Source: Candidatus Poseidoniales archaeon (GTDB taxonomy: Archaea; Thermoplasmatota; Poseidoniia; Poseidoniales; Poseidoniaceae). Taken from it: a stretch of 10,950 nt of DNA. Location of the stretch: the NCBI GenBank assembly GCA_012959845.1, contig DUCL01000139.1:8493-19442 (forward strand), written 5' to 3'. This document shows, piece after piece, positions 1-7,023 of the stretch. The notes beneath the pieces were generated by a model. It had not been told where the DNA came from. It worked only from the letters and a program-made list of their open reading frames with translations, and did no database searches. The position numbers were made by a program, and so were the translations under genes. Position 1 is the stretch's first letter. Each line of letters starts with the position of its first letter.

Positions 1-1
1 T

Positions 2-328
2 ACACTTGGAAATGCCCATGCTGCTCGACTTGCTTTTGAACTTGGATGTGATGCTGCAAAGACGGTATGGACTGGTGATGCTGAAAGTTTTTCACAAATT
101 TGTCAAGGTGTTCCAATACCATTGTTAGTTGCTGGCGGACCTTCAACTGGAGATTCATTGTCTATTCTAAAAATGGTGCGAACTGCATTGGATAGTGGTG
201 CAAGCGGAGTTTGTATGGGGAGACAAGTATTTTCTCATCCTGAAGTTGAAAAAATGGCAAAGGCTATCGTTTTGTTAGTTCATCAGGATTACTCTGTTGA
301 CGATGCTATTTCTGCATGTGGTCTATGA
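2..328 (+). CDS. aroA': ADTH synthase (DhnA-type class I aldolase), 3' part only
   Basis: This is the C-terminal 108 residues of a gene whose start lies outside the window; the frame is open from base 2. It looks like archaeal 2-amino-3,7-dideoxy-D-threo-hept-6-ulosonate synthase. That enzyme joins 6-deoxy-5-ketofructose 1-phosphate to aspartate semialdehyde in the first step of the alternative shikimate route. Visible signs are an AAKTVWTGD segment, whose lysine (codon 59-61) aligns with the Schiff-base lysine of this family. A VAGGPST phosphate-binding loop of the TIM barrel follows, and then a GRQVFSHPEVEKMAKAI ending typical of DhnA aldolases. The stop overlaps the Shine-Dalgarno box of the next gene. 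An archaeal fructose-bisphosphate aldolase is the main alternative, but the adjacent DHQ synthase II gene strongly favours ADTH synthase. An internal TTG at 122 is not the start, because it would cut off the catalytic lysine. Confidence 0.88.
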   Translation, partial: TLGNAHAARLAFELGCDAAKTVWTGDAESFSQICQGVPIPLLVAGGPSTGDSLSILKMVRTALDSGASGVCMGRQVFSHPEVEKMAKAIVLLVHQDYSVDDAISACGL

Positions 329-337
329 GGTGATAGA

Positions 338-1372
338 ATGGAAGTGTGGCTGGATAATCGCAATAACCTTGCCGAATTATCAAACTACGGTATAGAGTCA
401 ATCGATCGTATTATCCAATCTATAGAACACTCTAATAATACCGATATTCCCCTTATCAACAGCGATGGGAAAAGTATTATTCAAGCCGGTAAGGTCATTG
501 GTGAAATAATCAATATCAATGGAGCAGATGGACAAAATAAAGCTCGTTCCTTGGTTGGAAGTGTTAATTGGTTATTACTAGAATTTGAAGACTGGTCGAT
601 GATTCCGATAGAGAATATCATTGCCGCTTGTGCTGGAAGTCCTACCAAAATTGCTGCATTGATTCGTACCCCTGCAGAAGCACAGGGTGCTGCTTTTGCG
701 TTAGAAATTGGCGTTGATGCTTTGGTGATTAGGCCAGACCAGCAAATGATTGATTCTGCATTGATTGCAAAATCACAACGTGGAGAAATTGTTGAACCAA
801 TTAGTGCTGTCAAAGATATCGGAAATATTGAACTGCAGCCATTAATGATTACAAATATTGAATCTGGAGGTGTGTCGGATAGATATTGTATTGATTTGAC
901 AAGCCTCTTGGAAATTGGAGAGGGAATGCTAATTGGTTCAAGTTCTTCCTGCATGGTATTAATACATGGTGAAACGCTTGCTTCTGATTATGTTCCATCA
1001 CGTCCGTTTAGAGTAAATGCAGGACCGCCTCATGCATATATCGTAATGGCAAATAGAACAACGAAATATTTGAGTGAACTAATAGCAGGTGATGAAGTAT
1101 TGATTGTTTCTGATTCACAAACTTGTAAATCCGCCACCGTAGGACGATTGAAAATTGAACGAAGGCCCATGATATTATTCTCTTTCAAGAATACAAATGA
1201 TAAAGAGGCTCAAGTCTTCATGCAACAAGCAGAGACTGTCCGTTTAGTCACCCTCCAGAGAAAATTAAGAGCCGTAACTGATTTAACCATTGGCGAAAAT
1301 GTTCTAGGGTGGAGTAGCCCCGATGCCCGACATATCGGTGTTGCGGTACCAAGCGAAGTAGTTGAGAGGTGA
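338..1372 (+). CDS. aroB': 3-dehydroquinate synthase II (archaeal type)
   Basis: 344 residues, close to the usual archaeal length (~360). The enzyme oxidatively deaminates and cyclises ADTH to 3-dehydroquinate with NAD+. It replaces the DAHP/AroB entry used by bacteria. Recognisable blocks are WSMIPIENIIA (86-96), ALEIGVDALVIRP (121-133) and the signature DRYCIDLTSLLEIGEGMLIG (181-200). The SRPFRVNAGPPHAY block (221-234) and KYLSELIAGDEVLIV (243-257) follow. VGRLKIERRPM (268-278) and a C-terminal RHIGVAV complete the pattern. The ATG is preceded by GAGGTGAT at 327-334, which overlaps the aroA' stop, so the two genes are probably translationally coupled. The next gene starts 6 bases after this stop. 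No damage or odd residue was seen. Family assignment is very secure; the symbol follows archaeal usage. Confidence 0.95.
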   Translation: MEVWLDNRNNLAELSNYGIESIDRIIQSIEHSNNTDIPLINSDGKSIIQAGKVIGEIININGADGQNKARSLVGSVNWLLLEFEDWSMIPIENIIAACAGSPTKIAALIRTPAEAQGAAFALEIGVDALVIRPDQQMIDSALIAKSQRGEIVEPISAVKDIGNIELQPLMITNIESGGVSDRYCIDLTSLLEIGEGMLIGSSSSCMVLIHGETLASDYVPSRPFRVNAGPPHAYIVMANRTTKYLSELIAGDEVLIVSDSQTCKSATVGRLKIERRPMILFSFKNTNDKEAQVFMQQAETVRLVTLQRKLRAVTDLTIGENVLGWSSPDARHIGVAVPSEVVER

Positions 1373-1378
1373 AGATGA

Positions 1379-2278
1379 ATGGCGGTAATTGGAAAGGGAC
1401 AAGCACATGGCGCTTGTAGTCTTCTTCATGCTGCTGGCTTGGGCTATGGATGTAGTATGGCTCTTGATTTACCAGTCGCAGTACGCCTTCTAGACAAAGA
1501 AAGCAAAAGAACATTATCCGACCCTGATGGATTGCTAGAGGCGGTCGTCAATATATGGGTTGCTAGCGGTCATTCATTACCGAATGAATTAGAAAAGAGT
1601 GATTTGCATTGGGCTGTCGCTTCAAAAATTCCACCTCGGCAGGGTTTGAAATCATCTGCCGCTGTTTCAATCGCTGCACTACGTGCACTGAATAATTCAA
1701 TGGAAATGGAATTAGAAGACAAAGACATCGTACTGATGTCTGCTCAAGCACAACTGGAAGCTGGTGTTTCCATTACCGGTTCTATTGATGATTCTTGGGC
1801 TTGCGCAACAAATGGTTGGAAATTAATCGATGTTAATGCTGAAACGATTGAAGAGGGAATACTGATGGAGGGTTCGGGACCTCCTGCTGATGATTGGGTT
1901 GTGTTAATTCTGACTAGGGGGGAACGTGAATCAAGACCTACCCCTGAAGCATTCGCAACACAACACCAAAATTTCGTTCATGCATTAAATGCAATTCAAG
2001 AAGGCCAAGAACTTGTTGCACTGACTTGGAATGGCAGGGCAATGGTTGGGATAATCTCGGATTCATCTGCTAGAAAATTAACAAATGATGCTTTTGTCAA
2101 TGGCGCAAGGGCATCTGGAATGACAGGTTCTGGTTCCGCAATTGTAGTGGTCGCTCCGTCTATCAGTAAACCAACCTGTGAACGACTGAGGCAATGGTAT
2201 ACTACAAGATATCCTGATATTAAGTTAATTGAAACAAAATTCCTCAACGCTGACGATGTCCAAGACGAAATTGAATGA
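1379..2278 (+). CDS. aroK: Shikimate kinase, archaeal GHMP-superfamily type
   Basis: 299 residues. It phosphorylates shikimate to shikimate 3-phosphate with ATP. It belongs to the GHMP kinase fold, unrelated to the bacterial P-loop AroK. The N-terminus (GQAHGACSLLHAAGLGYGC, 7-25, then ALDLPVAV) matches the archaeal enzyme's first strand-loop. IPPRQGLKSSAAVSIAAL (84-101) is the glycine/serine-rich ATP-binding motif 2. SITGSIDDSWACATNG (131-146) is a block characteristic of the archaeal shikimate kinases. ASGMTGSGSAIVVV (245-258) is GHMP motif 3. The ATG at 1379 has GAGGTGA at 1366-1372, six bases upstream and overlapping the aroB' stop. A nearer ATG at 1375 is out of frame. The stop overlaps the ATG of the next frame by four bases (ATGA). 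Homoserine kinase is the closest GHMP alternative, but the operon and the archaeal-specific blocks argue for shikimate kinase. Confidence 0.92.
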   Translation: MAVIGKGQAHGACSLLHAAGLGYGCSMALDLPVAVRLLDKESKRTLSDPDGLLEAVVNIWVASGHSLPNELEKSDLHWAVASKIPPRQGLKSSAAVSIAALRALNNSMEMELEDKDIVLMSAQAQLEAGVSITGSIDDSWACATNGWKLIDVNAETIEEGILMEGSGPPADDWVVLILTRGERESRPTPEAFATQHQNFVHALNAIQEGQELVALTWNGRAMVGIISDSSARKLTNDAFVNGARASGMTGSGSAIVVVAPSISKPTCERLRQWYTTRYPDIKLIETKFLNADDVQDEIE

Positions 2279-3411
2279 GCAACAAACACATTATTCAAAC
2301 AGTGTTTGCTGGCTTGGATGAGTCAAGTATGCAAATGAGCATCGGCCAAGCCATTCGTTTGACCCTATTTGGTACCAGCCATGGCCCCGAAGTAGGTGCA
2401 ATCGTTGAAGGAATACCTTCTGGCATCATTATTGATGCAGATGCTATCCAACGTGCAATGGATAAACGCAAACCTGGTGGAAAATATTCAAGCAAAAGAA
2501 ATGAAAGCGACAATGTTGAAATTTTGAGCGGCGTGGAAAATGGAATGACGAATGGTAAACTATGCAAAATAAGAATTGCAAATAACGATGTAAAATCAAG
2601 TGATTATTCATTTCTCCCACATCACCCTCGGCCAGGACATGGGGACCTGTTAATGCACATAAAAACTGAAGGAAAGGCTGATTTTAGAGGTGGTGGCACC
2701 TCAAGCGCTAGATTGACTGCACCAATCGTTGCAGTTGCAGCGATATTAGCGCCCCTTATTGACAAAATTGGGGTGAAAATTGAAGCACATGTATCGGCTA
2801 TTGGCAATATTACTGCTCGCGATATCCAATCTTGCCCAGATGATTGGCAAAATGAAGATTGTATTAATTTGAGATGTAAAGATCCAATTGCAGCTAAATC
2901 AATGGCACAATATCTAACAACTCTTAGGGGTGAATTGGATTCTGTTGGTAGTAAAGTAGAACTATGCATTTCTGGTTTACCTCTCGGTTTAGGAGAACCT
3001 TGGTTTGATGGCATTGAACCGGCCCTTGCTAGAGCAATGATGGCAATTCCTGCAGCCAGAGGTGTTGAATTTGGTAGAGGTTTCAACGCAGTACAAATGC
3101 GCGGTTCACAGCATAATGATGCCTGGGGTGGAACTGTTACTGAACCTAAATTGAAGGGTGAATCTCCTGACGGGGCAATCGCTGGATTGGCCAGTGGGGC
3201 ACCATTAAAAATTAACATTGCTTTCAAGCCACCTTCGAGTATTGCAAAGCCACAATTAACTTTGAATTTAGAAACTGGAACTGAAGAATATCTTGTAGTG
3301 AAAGGAAGACATGACCCGGTAATTGGGCCACGCGCCGTTGCAGTTGTTGAAGCGATGGCAACTTTTATTTTGACTGATTTAGCATTGAGAGGTGGCTATT
3401 TTGATGACTAA
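2275..3411 (+). CDS. aroC: Chorismate synthase, divergent
   Basis: 378 residues from the ATG that overlaps the shikimate kinase stop. The homologous part begins at the internal ATG 2335 (358 residues), so the true start is uncertain. The enzyme removes phosphate from EPSP to give chorismate, using reduced FMN. Numbering from 2275, visible family blocks are FGTSHG with the catalytic histidine (H36), EILSGVENGMTNG (82-94) and PRPGHGD with the second histidine (H122). GGGTSSAR (139-146), MRGSQHND (275-282), AFKPPSSI (316-323) and KGRHDP...PRAVAVVEAMA (343-362) complete the pattern. Several normally conserved positions differ: FGESHG reads FGTSHG, and GGGRSSARET reads GGGTSSARLT. The following RVAAGA reads IVAVAA, and the NNAGG-type block before the last domain is missing. 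The first 20 residues have no counterpart in the family. No Shine-Dalgarno is visible for either start, so the ATGA overlap may provide coupling. Confidence 0.88.
   Translation: MSNKHIIQTVFAGLDESSMQMSIGQAIRLTLFGTSHGPEVGAIVEGIPSGIIIDADAIQRAMDKRKPGGKYSSKRNESDNVEILSGVENGMTNGKLCKIRIANNDVKSSDYSFLPHHPRPGHGDLLMHIKTEGKADFRGGGTSSARLTAPIVAVAAILAPLIDKIGVKIEAHVSAIGNITARDIQSCPDDWQNEDCINLRCKDPIAAKSMAQYLTTLRGELDSVGSKVELCISGLPLGLGEPWFDGIEPALARAMMAIPAARGVEFGRGFNAVQMRGSQHNDAWGGTVTEPKLKGESPDGAIAGLASGAPLKINIAFKPPSSIAKPQLTLNLETGTEEYLVVKGRHDPVIGPRAVAVVEAMATFILTDLALRGGYFDD
3389..3394 (+). promoter_or_regulatory. Shine-Dalgarno box for aspartate kinase
   Basis: GAGGTG lies inside the end of aroC, nine bases before ATG 3404. 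It supports that start over GTG 3392, which falls within the box itself, and over ATG 3416. The same core (GAGGTG, often GAGGTGA) precedes aroB' (327-334), aroK (1366-1372), the DUF58 gene and the last membrane-protein gene, so it is the local consensus. Confidence 0.65.
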
Positions 3412-4729
3412 GGAAATGATTACAGTTCACAAATTTGGAGGTTCTTGTTTACGAGATTCTTCAGACCTTGAACGGATTTCACAGGTGATTCAACAAACCA
3501 ATGGCCAAGCAATCCTTGTTGTTTCTGCATTATGGGGAACTACTGATAGATTGCTTAGAGCATCGCATGAACCTCGCTATGCTGGTCGCTTAGTGCATGA
3601 TTTAGAAGAACAGCACCTTCGTTTTTCTCCTGGGTTGGCCGAGTCAACTCTAGGTCATTTATTCGATGCTGTTCTAAAAGGAATTGAAACATCATTGGTT
3701 GAACTTGCAGTGAAACCAGAAGATCATGTAGCAAAGAATCGATTACTGGCTGCTGGAGAAAGATTGAGTGCACTGGTAGTATCTCATTTCCTAAGCACGA
3801 AAGGAATTGATTCACACCCTATAGGAGCAGAGGATATAGGTTTGAGATTAAATGGAAGTGGTAAAGCGCCTACTGTTGATTTAGAATCATCAAAAAATAA
3901 TCTTGACCTTTCGGCTTTGCAAGGAACACCGGTTATCACTGGCTGGTTTGGACAAGGTGTTGATGGAGAATTAGCGTTACTAGGACGTGGTGGTAGCGAC
4001 CATACGGCTACTGCAATTGCAAATATTGTTGATGCTGAAAAGGTAATTCTGTGGAAAGATGTTGCTGGAGTATTGCCAATAAATCCACGCTGGGGAATTG
4101 AAACAACTGCTATCCATTACCTTGGATATGGAGAAGCGATGGAACTTTCCAGATTGGATACTCCTGTTCTTCACCCTGCAACTGTAGAACCTTTGGCATC
4201 TGTAGGGATTCCTTTGGAAATAATGCATCTCTACCGAGAAAAGGAATTTGCACAAACAGTCATTGGGCCTGATATCTATGATGAATATAGAGTAAAAGGT
4301 GTTGGCTGCCTTGCAAGTGTGGCATATTTATCCATAGATATTCTCTCTCTTGAAGAACAAAGCAAGAATTTGGGCCAATTGTTGGTGGATTTCTCAAACG
4401 AGGATATTACTTGTTGGCATTTACATTCTCAACCTGGTGAATTGAAACTAATTATTTCTCAGCACGACCTTAGCAAATCTCAACAAATTGTAACAAAGCA
4501 TTTCCAAAGCCCCAGTGTTGAAACATATTCAGCGATGATTTCTCTGGTAGGAAATGGAACCGAACAAGAGCAACTATCATTATTTGATGAACTTGACAAT
4601 AGATGGGATTTGGAATTACTCAGTCAATCTCCTCACTCTTTGAGAATGTTGGCTAAAGAAATAGACATTAAATCGATATTAGTCGAGATGTGTGAAAGAT
4701 TCAATCTATGCAATACTCTTCATCAATGA
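3404..4729 (+). CDS. lysC: Aspartate kinase (monofunctional)
   Basis: 441 residues from ATG 3404. It phosphorylates aspartate, the first step to aspartate semialdehyde and hence to lysine, threonine and methionine. In this organism it would also feed the ADTH entry to aromatic amino acids. The amino acid kinase domain shows VHKFGGS (8-14), VVSALWGTTDRLL (39-51), AAGERLSA (116-123), LLGRGGSDHTA (192-202), WKDVAGV (217-223) and DTPVLHPATVEP (252-263). The C-terminal ~140 residues look like the paired ACT regulatory region but are poorly conserved by eye, so feedback control is an inference. Alternative in-frame starts are GTG 3392 and ATG 3416. I chose 3404 because GAGGTG at 3389-3394 sits nine bases upstream. 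The gene overlaps the aroC stop by eight bases. There is no fused homoserine dehydrogenase. It ends 12 bases before a convergent gene. Confidence 0.92.
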   Translation: MTKEMITVHKFGGSCLRDSSDLERISQVIQQTNGQAILVVSALWGTTDRLLRASHEPRYAGRLVHDLEEQHLRFSPGLAESTLGHLFDAVLKGIETSLVELAVKPEDHVAKNRLLAAGERLSALVVSHFLSTKGIDSHPIGAEDIGLRLNGSGKAPTVDLESSKNNLDLSALQGTPVITGWFGQGVDGELALLGRGGSDHTATAIANIVDAEKVILWKDVAGVLPINPRWGIETTAIHYLGYGEAMELSRLDTPVLHPATVEPLASVGIPLEIMHLYREKEFAQTVIGPDIYDEYRVKGVGCLASVAYLSIDILSLEEQSKNLGQLLVDFSNEDITCWHLHSQPGELKLIISQHDLSKSQQIVTKHFQSPSVETYSAMISLVGNGTEQEQLSLFDELDNRWDLELLSQSPHSLRMLAKEIDIKSILVEMCERFNLCNTLHQ

Positions 4730-4741
4730 AGAGATATTATT

Positions 4742-5665
4742 TCACTCTGATTTATTCTCTCGGTAATTCTGCAAGTGGGTTGGAAGATTCAATGCAAATA
4801 ATCCACCTACAACCAAGAATACAAATAATGTGCCAAGTGCAACACCATAAACTGAAATCAATTCAACTGATTCTTCCATACGCATTGCAACATCTTCAGA
4901 GAAGATACTAACAATTAATGGTAAAATTTTATTTGCATTTAGTACAATCAATGCTAGAATTGTAGCAAGAATAGGATTCAGAATGAGCGAACGGTGGTAC
5001 TTTCCAACAATCTTCTTTGGATTCATAACGTATACTTCATTGGTACGAATACTCGTATCCAACATTGAGTATCTAATCACTCCATTTGATAACTCGAAAT
5101 ACATTATCAGAAGTACTGAATAAACAACGACCAAAATGGATAACATTGTTGGACTATCCGACAATCCAAACACATCATTTGACAAAGTTACCTTTGATGA
5201 TGCGAATCGTAAAATTGCCAGTATGAATAATAGATTGCTTGCAATGGAAAAACGAGCATCTCTTTGGAATGTTCCCCAGAAACCAACAACTGTTGCTGCA
5301 GTGATTATCAGCATTTGCATAATAAACGCAAATCCAAGGCTTCCTGTCATCATGTACCAGATTGATCCTTCTTCTGGTGAGACAATAAATGTTAGAAGTG
5401 CAAGAGCGATTAGTACTCCATACACTCCAATCTGAAGGTTTTGCACCATCTTATCTGGTGGCAAAAATTTCATCTTTGGTACGAGAGGTCCACCTAATAG
5501 ACTCTCGATGAAGGATGGGATTTCAACTGATGGAATAGCGTCCTTTGGGATTTCAGAACCAAGACTCATTTGTCCTGCCATTTTCTTTCTTGATGGAGCT
5601 GCTGAACGAACAGTCTTTCCGTCATACAAGTGCGAAGTATCTCCTTTGGATTTATTGATAGTCAT
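4742..5665 (-). CDS. Polytopic membrane protein of unknown family, end of the MoxR/DUF58 operon
   Basis: 307 residues; I do not recognise the family. A polar, basic N-terminal stretch of about 70 residues probably lies in the cytoplasm. It is followed by roughly six hydrophobic segments near residues 76-95, 106-130, 140-155, 172-190, 226-254 and 269-293. A short basic-acidic tail ends the protein. Between segments four and five is a conserved-looking polar loop (about 194-225) rich in N, R and K. No catalytic motif is visible. The ATG is preceded by GAGGTGA (complement of 5670-5676), which overlaps the stop of the DUF58 gene, so the two are almost certainly co-transcribed and coupled. By position it may be the membrane partner of the MoxR/DUF58 pair, comparable to the extra integral membrane proteins often seen in such operons. 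That role is inferred from context only. Confidence 0.8.
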   Translation of the reverse strand: MTINKSKGDTSHLYDGKTVRSAAPSRKKMAGQMSLGSEIPKDAIPSVEIPSFIESLLGGPLVPKMKFLPPDKMVQNLQIGVYGVLIALALLTFIVSPEEGSIWYMMTGSLGFAFIMQMLIITAATVVGFWGTFQRDARFSIASNLLFILAILRFASSKVTLSNDVFGLSDSPTMLSILVVVYSVLLIMYFELSNGVIRYSMLDTSIRTNEVYVMNPKKIVGKYHRSLILNPILATILALIVLNANKILPLIVSIFSEDVAMRMEESVELISVYGVALGTLFVFLVVGGLFALNLPTHLQNYRENKSE

Positions 5666-5669
5666 TATT

Positions 5670-5676
5670 TCACCTC
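5670..5676 (-). promoter_or_regulatory. Shine-Dalgarno box overlapping the DUF58 stop codon
   Basis: On the minus strand this reads GAGGTGA and shares bases with the TGA stop of the DUF58 gene. Four bases separate it from ATG 5665. The arrangement predicts translational coupling of the last two genes of the operon. Confidence 0.65.
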
Positions 5677-6988
5677 AGAATCCTCTTGCCCCTGCAAGTG
5701 CTGTAGATAGTAGCATATCAGGCTCCCAATCCATAATATTGACTCCTAGACCTCTTAATTCGCTGATTAATACATCTCTTTCAGTCTTCATTACTTCATA
5801 TCCAGTTCTATCAAGACGCTTAGCATCAAACTCAAATTCTAGGGATGAAGGTGAAAGAACAGTAACATCAAAATTCCTTGCTCTAAAGTCTCGCAATGCA
5901 TTAATAATGGTTGGATCATCTTCAAGATTTGACAAGAATATAATCGGGCTACCTCTGTTGATGTGAGGCATTATTCTGTTTACTACTACTTGCAATGGAA
6001 TATTACCACCAGCAACAGCACCTGATAACTTGGTTAGAATAATGTATAGTTGCTTCTTTCCAGTATCTCTATCCACACTAATAACTTCATTTCCATAGGT
6101 AATTACGCCAACAGAGTCACGACGGCTTAAGAAAAACTTAGCCAATGATGCTGCAGCTCTTGTTGAATATACTAAGGCATTTCTGGAAACGGGACCAGTT
6201 TCAGAAACTGCTCTTGAATCAACGATGATGATGATATCGGATACCGCATCACGTTCACGCTCATTGACCATCAATTTACCAGTACGGGCATATGCTGCCC
6301 AATTTATTGATCTAAAGGAATCACCGTCAAAATATTCACGTAGTGAATAGAATTCTGAACCAGGACCTGGTTGTCTGATATTTACCGCACCGGTGAAAAT
6401 CTTCGGAACACGAGACTTGACGAATGTATCGCTAAGGTCTTCCATCTTAGGGAACACAAGGAAATCATTGTAGACATGCAATTCTTTTTCCTTGTGAAAT
6501 AATCCGAAAGCGTCTTGGATCCTGACAGCCACAGGACCTAGACTATAGAAGCCACGTAGTGGACATTCAACAGTGTATTCAATCATTGTTTCACGGCGAG
6601 GACCAAGTTCCATCAAAATGTAATTAGAACCTTGTTTGATTCTCATTACTTCTGGAACTCTATCTCTAACCTCCAATATCTTAGATAATGATGAGTGGTT
6701 TTGCATTCGCAACGTTACATCTAGCTCCCCGTCTTCGAAAATACGAGCGCTCGATAATTTACGCATTGCGGAGACATTGCCTAGCGAAACTCCTTCTTCT
6801 CCCTTCCATTCATCTGCGCGACGCCCGGTACTTGCGACGTCAGCATGGCCACCGAAAAGGGCGGCCCAGGTAAGGAAAACAAAGATGACTACGGCAATAG
6901 TAACAAGTTGGGTATTACGTAGGGTGAGTCCAAGTAAATACATGGACACAGCCAAACTTCCCAACATTGCTGATTTACGACTCCACAT
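5675..6988 (-). CDS. DUF58 domain protein, two-TM membrane anchor
   Basis: 437 residues. Two hydrophobic segments near the N-terminus (about 6-22 and 27-46) anchor it in the membrane. A beta-rich region (about 85-180) follows. The DUF58 signature runs from about 207 to 245, with PGPGSEFYSLREYFDGDSF leading into INWAAYARTGKLMVNERE. Next comes a vWA-like fold beginning IIIIVDSRAVS (252-262) with an RAAASLAKFFL helix (277-287) and VGVITYGN (293-300). The metal-site motif DxSxS of true vWA domains is not intact, as I recall is common in archaeal DUF58 proteins. DUF58 proteins are generally encoded beside MoxR ATPases and are thought to act with them, possibly in assembly or stress functions at the membrane. 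The exact role is unknown. The ATG has GAGGTG (complement of 6995-7000) six bases upstream. It lies 35 bases after the MoxR stop. Confidence 0.9.
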   Translation of the reverse strand: MWSRKSAMLGSLAVSMYLLGLTLRNTQLVTIAVVIFVFLTWAALFGGHADVASTGRRADEWKGEEGVSLGNVSAMRKLSSARIFEDGELDVTLRMQNHSSLSKILEVRDRVPEVMRIKQGSNYILMELGPRRETMIEYTVECPLRGFYSLGPVAVRIQDAFGLFHKEKELHVYNDFLVFPKMEDLSDTFVKSRVPKIFTGAVNIRQPGPGSEFYSLREYFDGDSFRSINWAAYARTGKLMVNERERDAVSDIIIIVDSRAVSETGPVSRNALVYSTRAAASLAKFFLSRRDSVGVITYGNEVISVDRDTGKKQLYIILTKLSGAVAGGNIPLQVVVNRIMPHINRGSPIIFLSNLEDDPTIINALRDFRARNFDVTVLSPSSLEFEFDAKRLDRTGYEVMKTERDVLISELRGLGVNIMDWEPDMLLSTALAGARGF

Positions 6989-7023
6989 CTAAAACACCTC
7001 TTTATCAATTACAGCGTTTAGTT

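Noticed and set aside
122..328. Short plus-strand gene starting with TTG at 122
   Set aside because: It is the in-frame tail of the aldolase gene that enters from the left edge; the frame is open from base 2 and includes the catalytic lysine.
481..954. 157-residue minus-strand frame inside aroB'
   Set aside because: Shadow of the conserved DHQ synthase II reading frame.
2622..3227. 201-residue minus-strand frame inside aroC
   Set aside because: Shadow of a clearly conserved chorismate synthase; no ribosome site or recognisable motif.
4708..4911. Small plus-strand gene after the aspartate kinase
   Set aside because: Lies antisense to the C-terminal coding part of the minus-strand membrane protein, with no ribosome site or conserved pattern.
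5508..5966. 152-residue plus-strand frame across the DUF58/membrane-protein junction
   Set aside because: Antisense to two supported genes and carries no motif.
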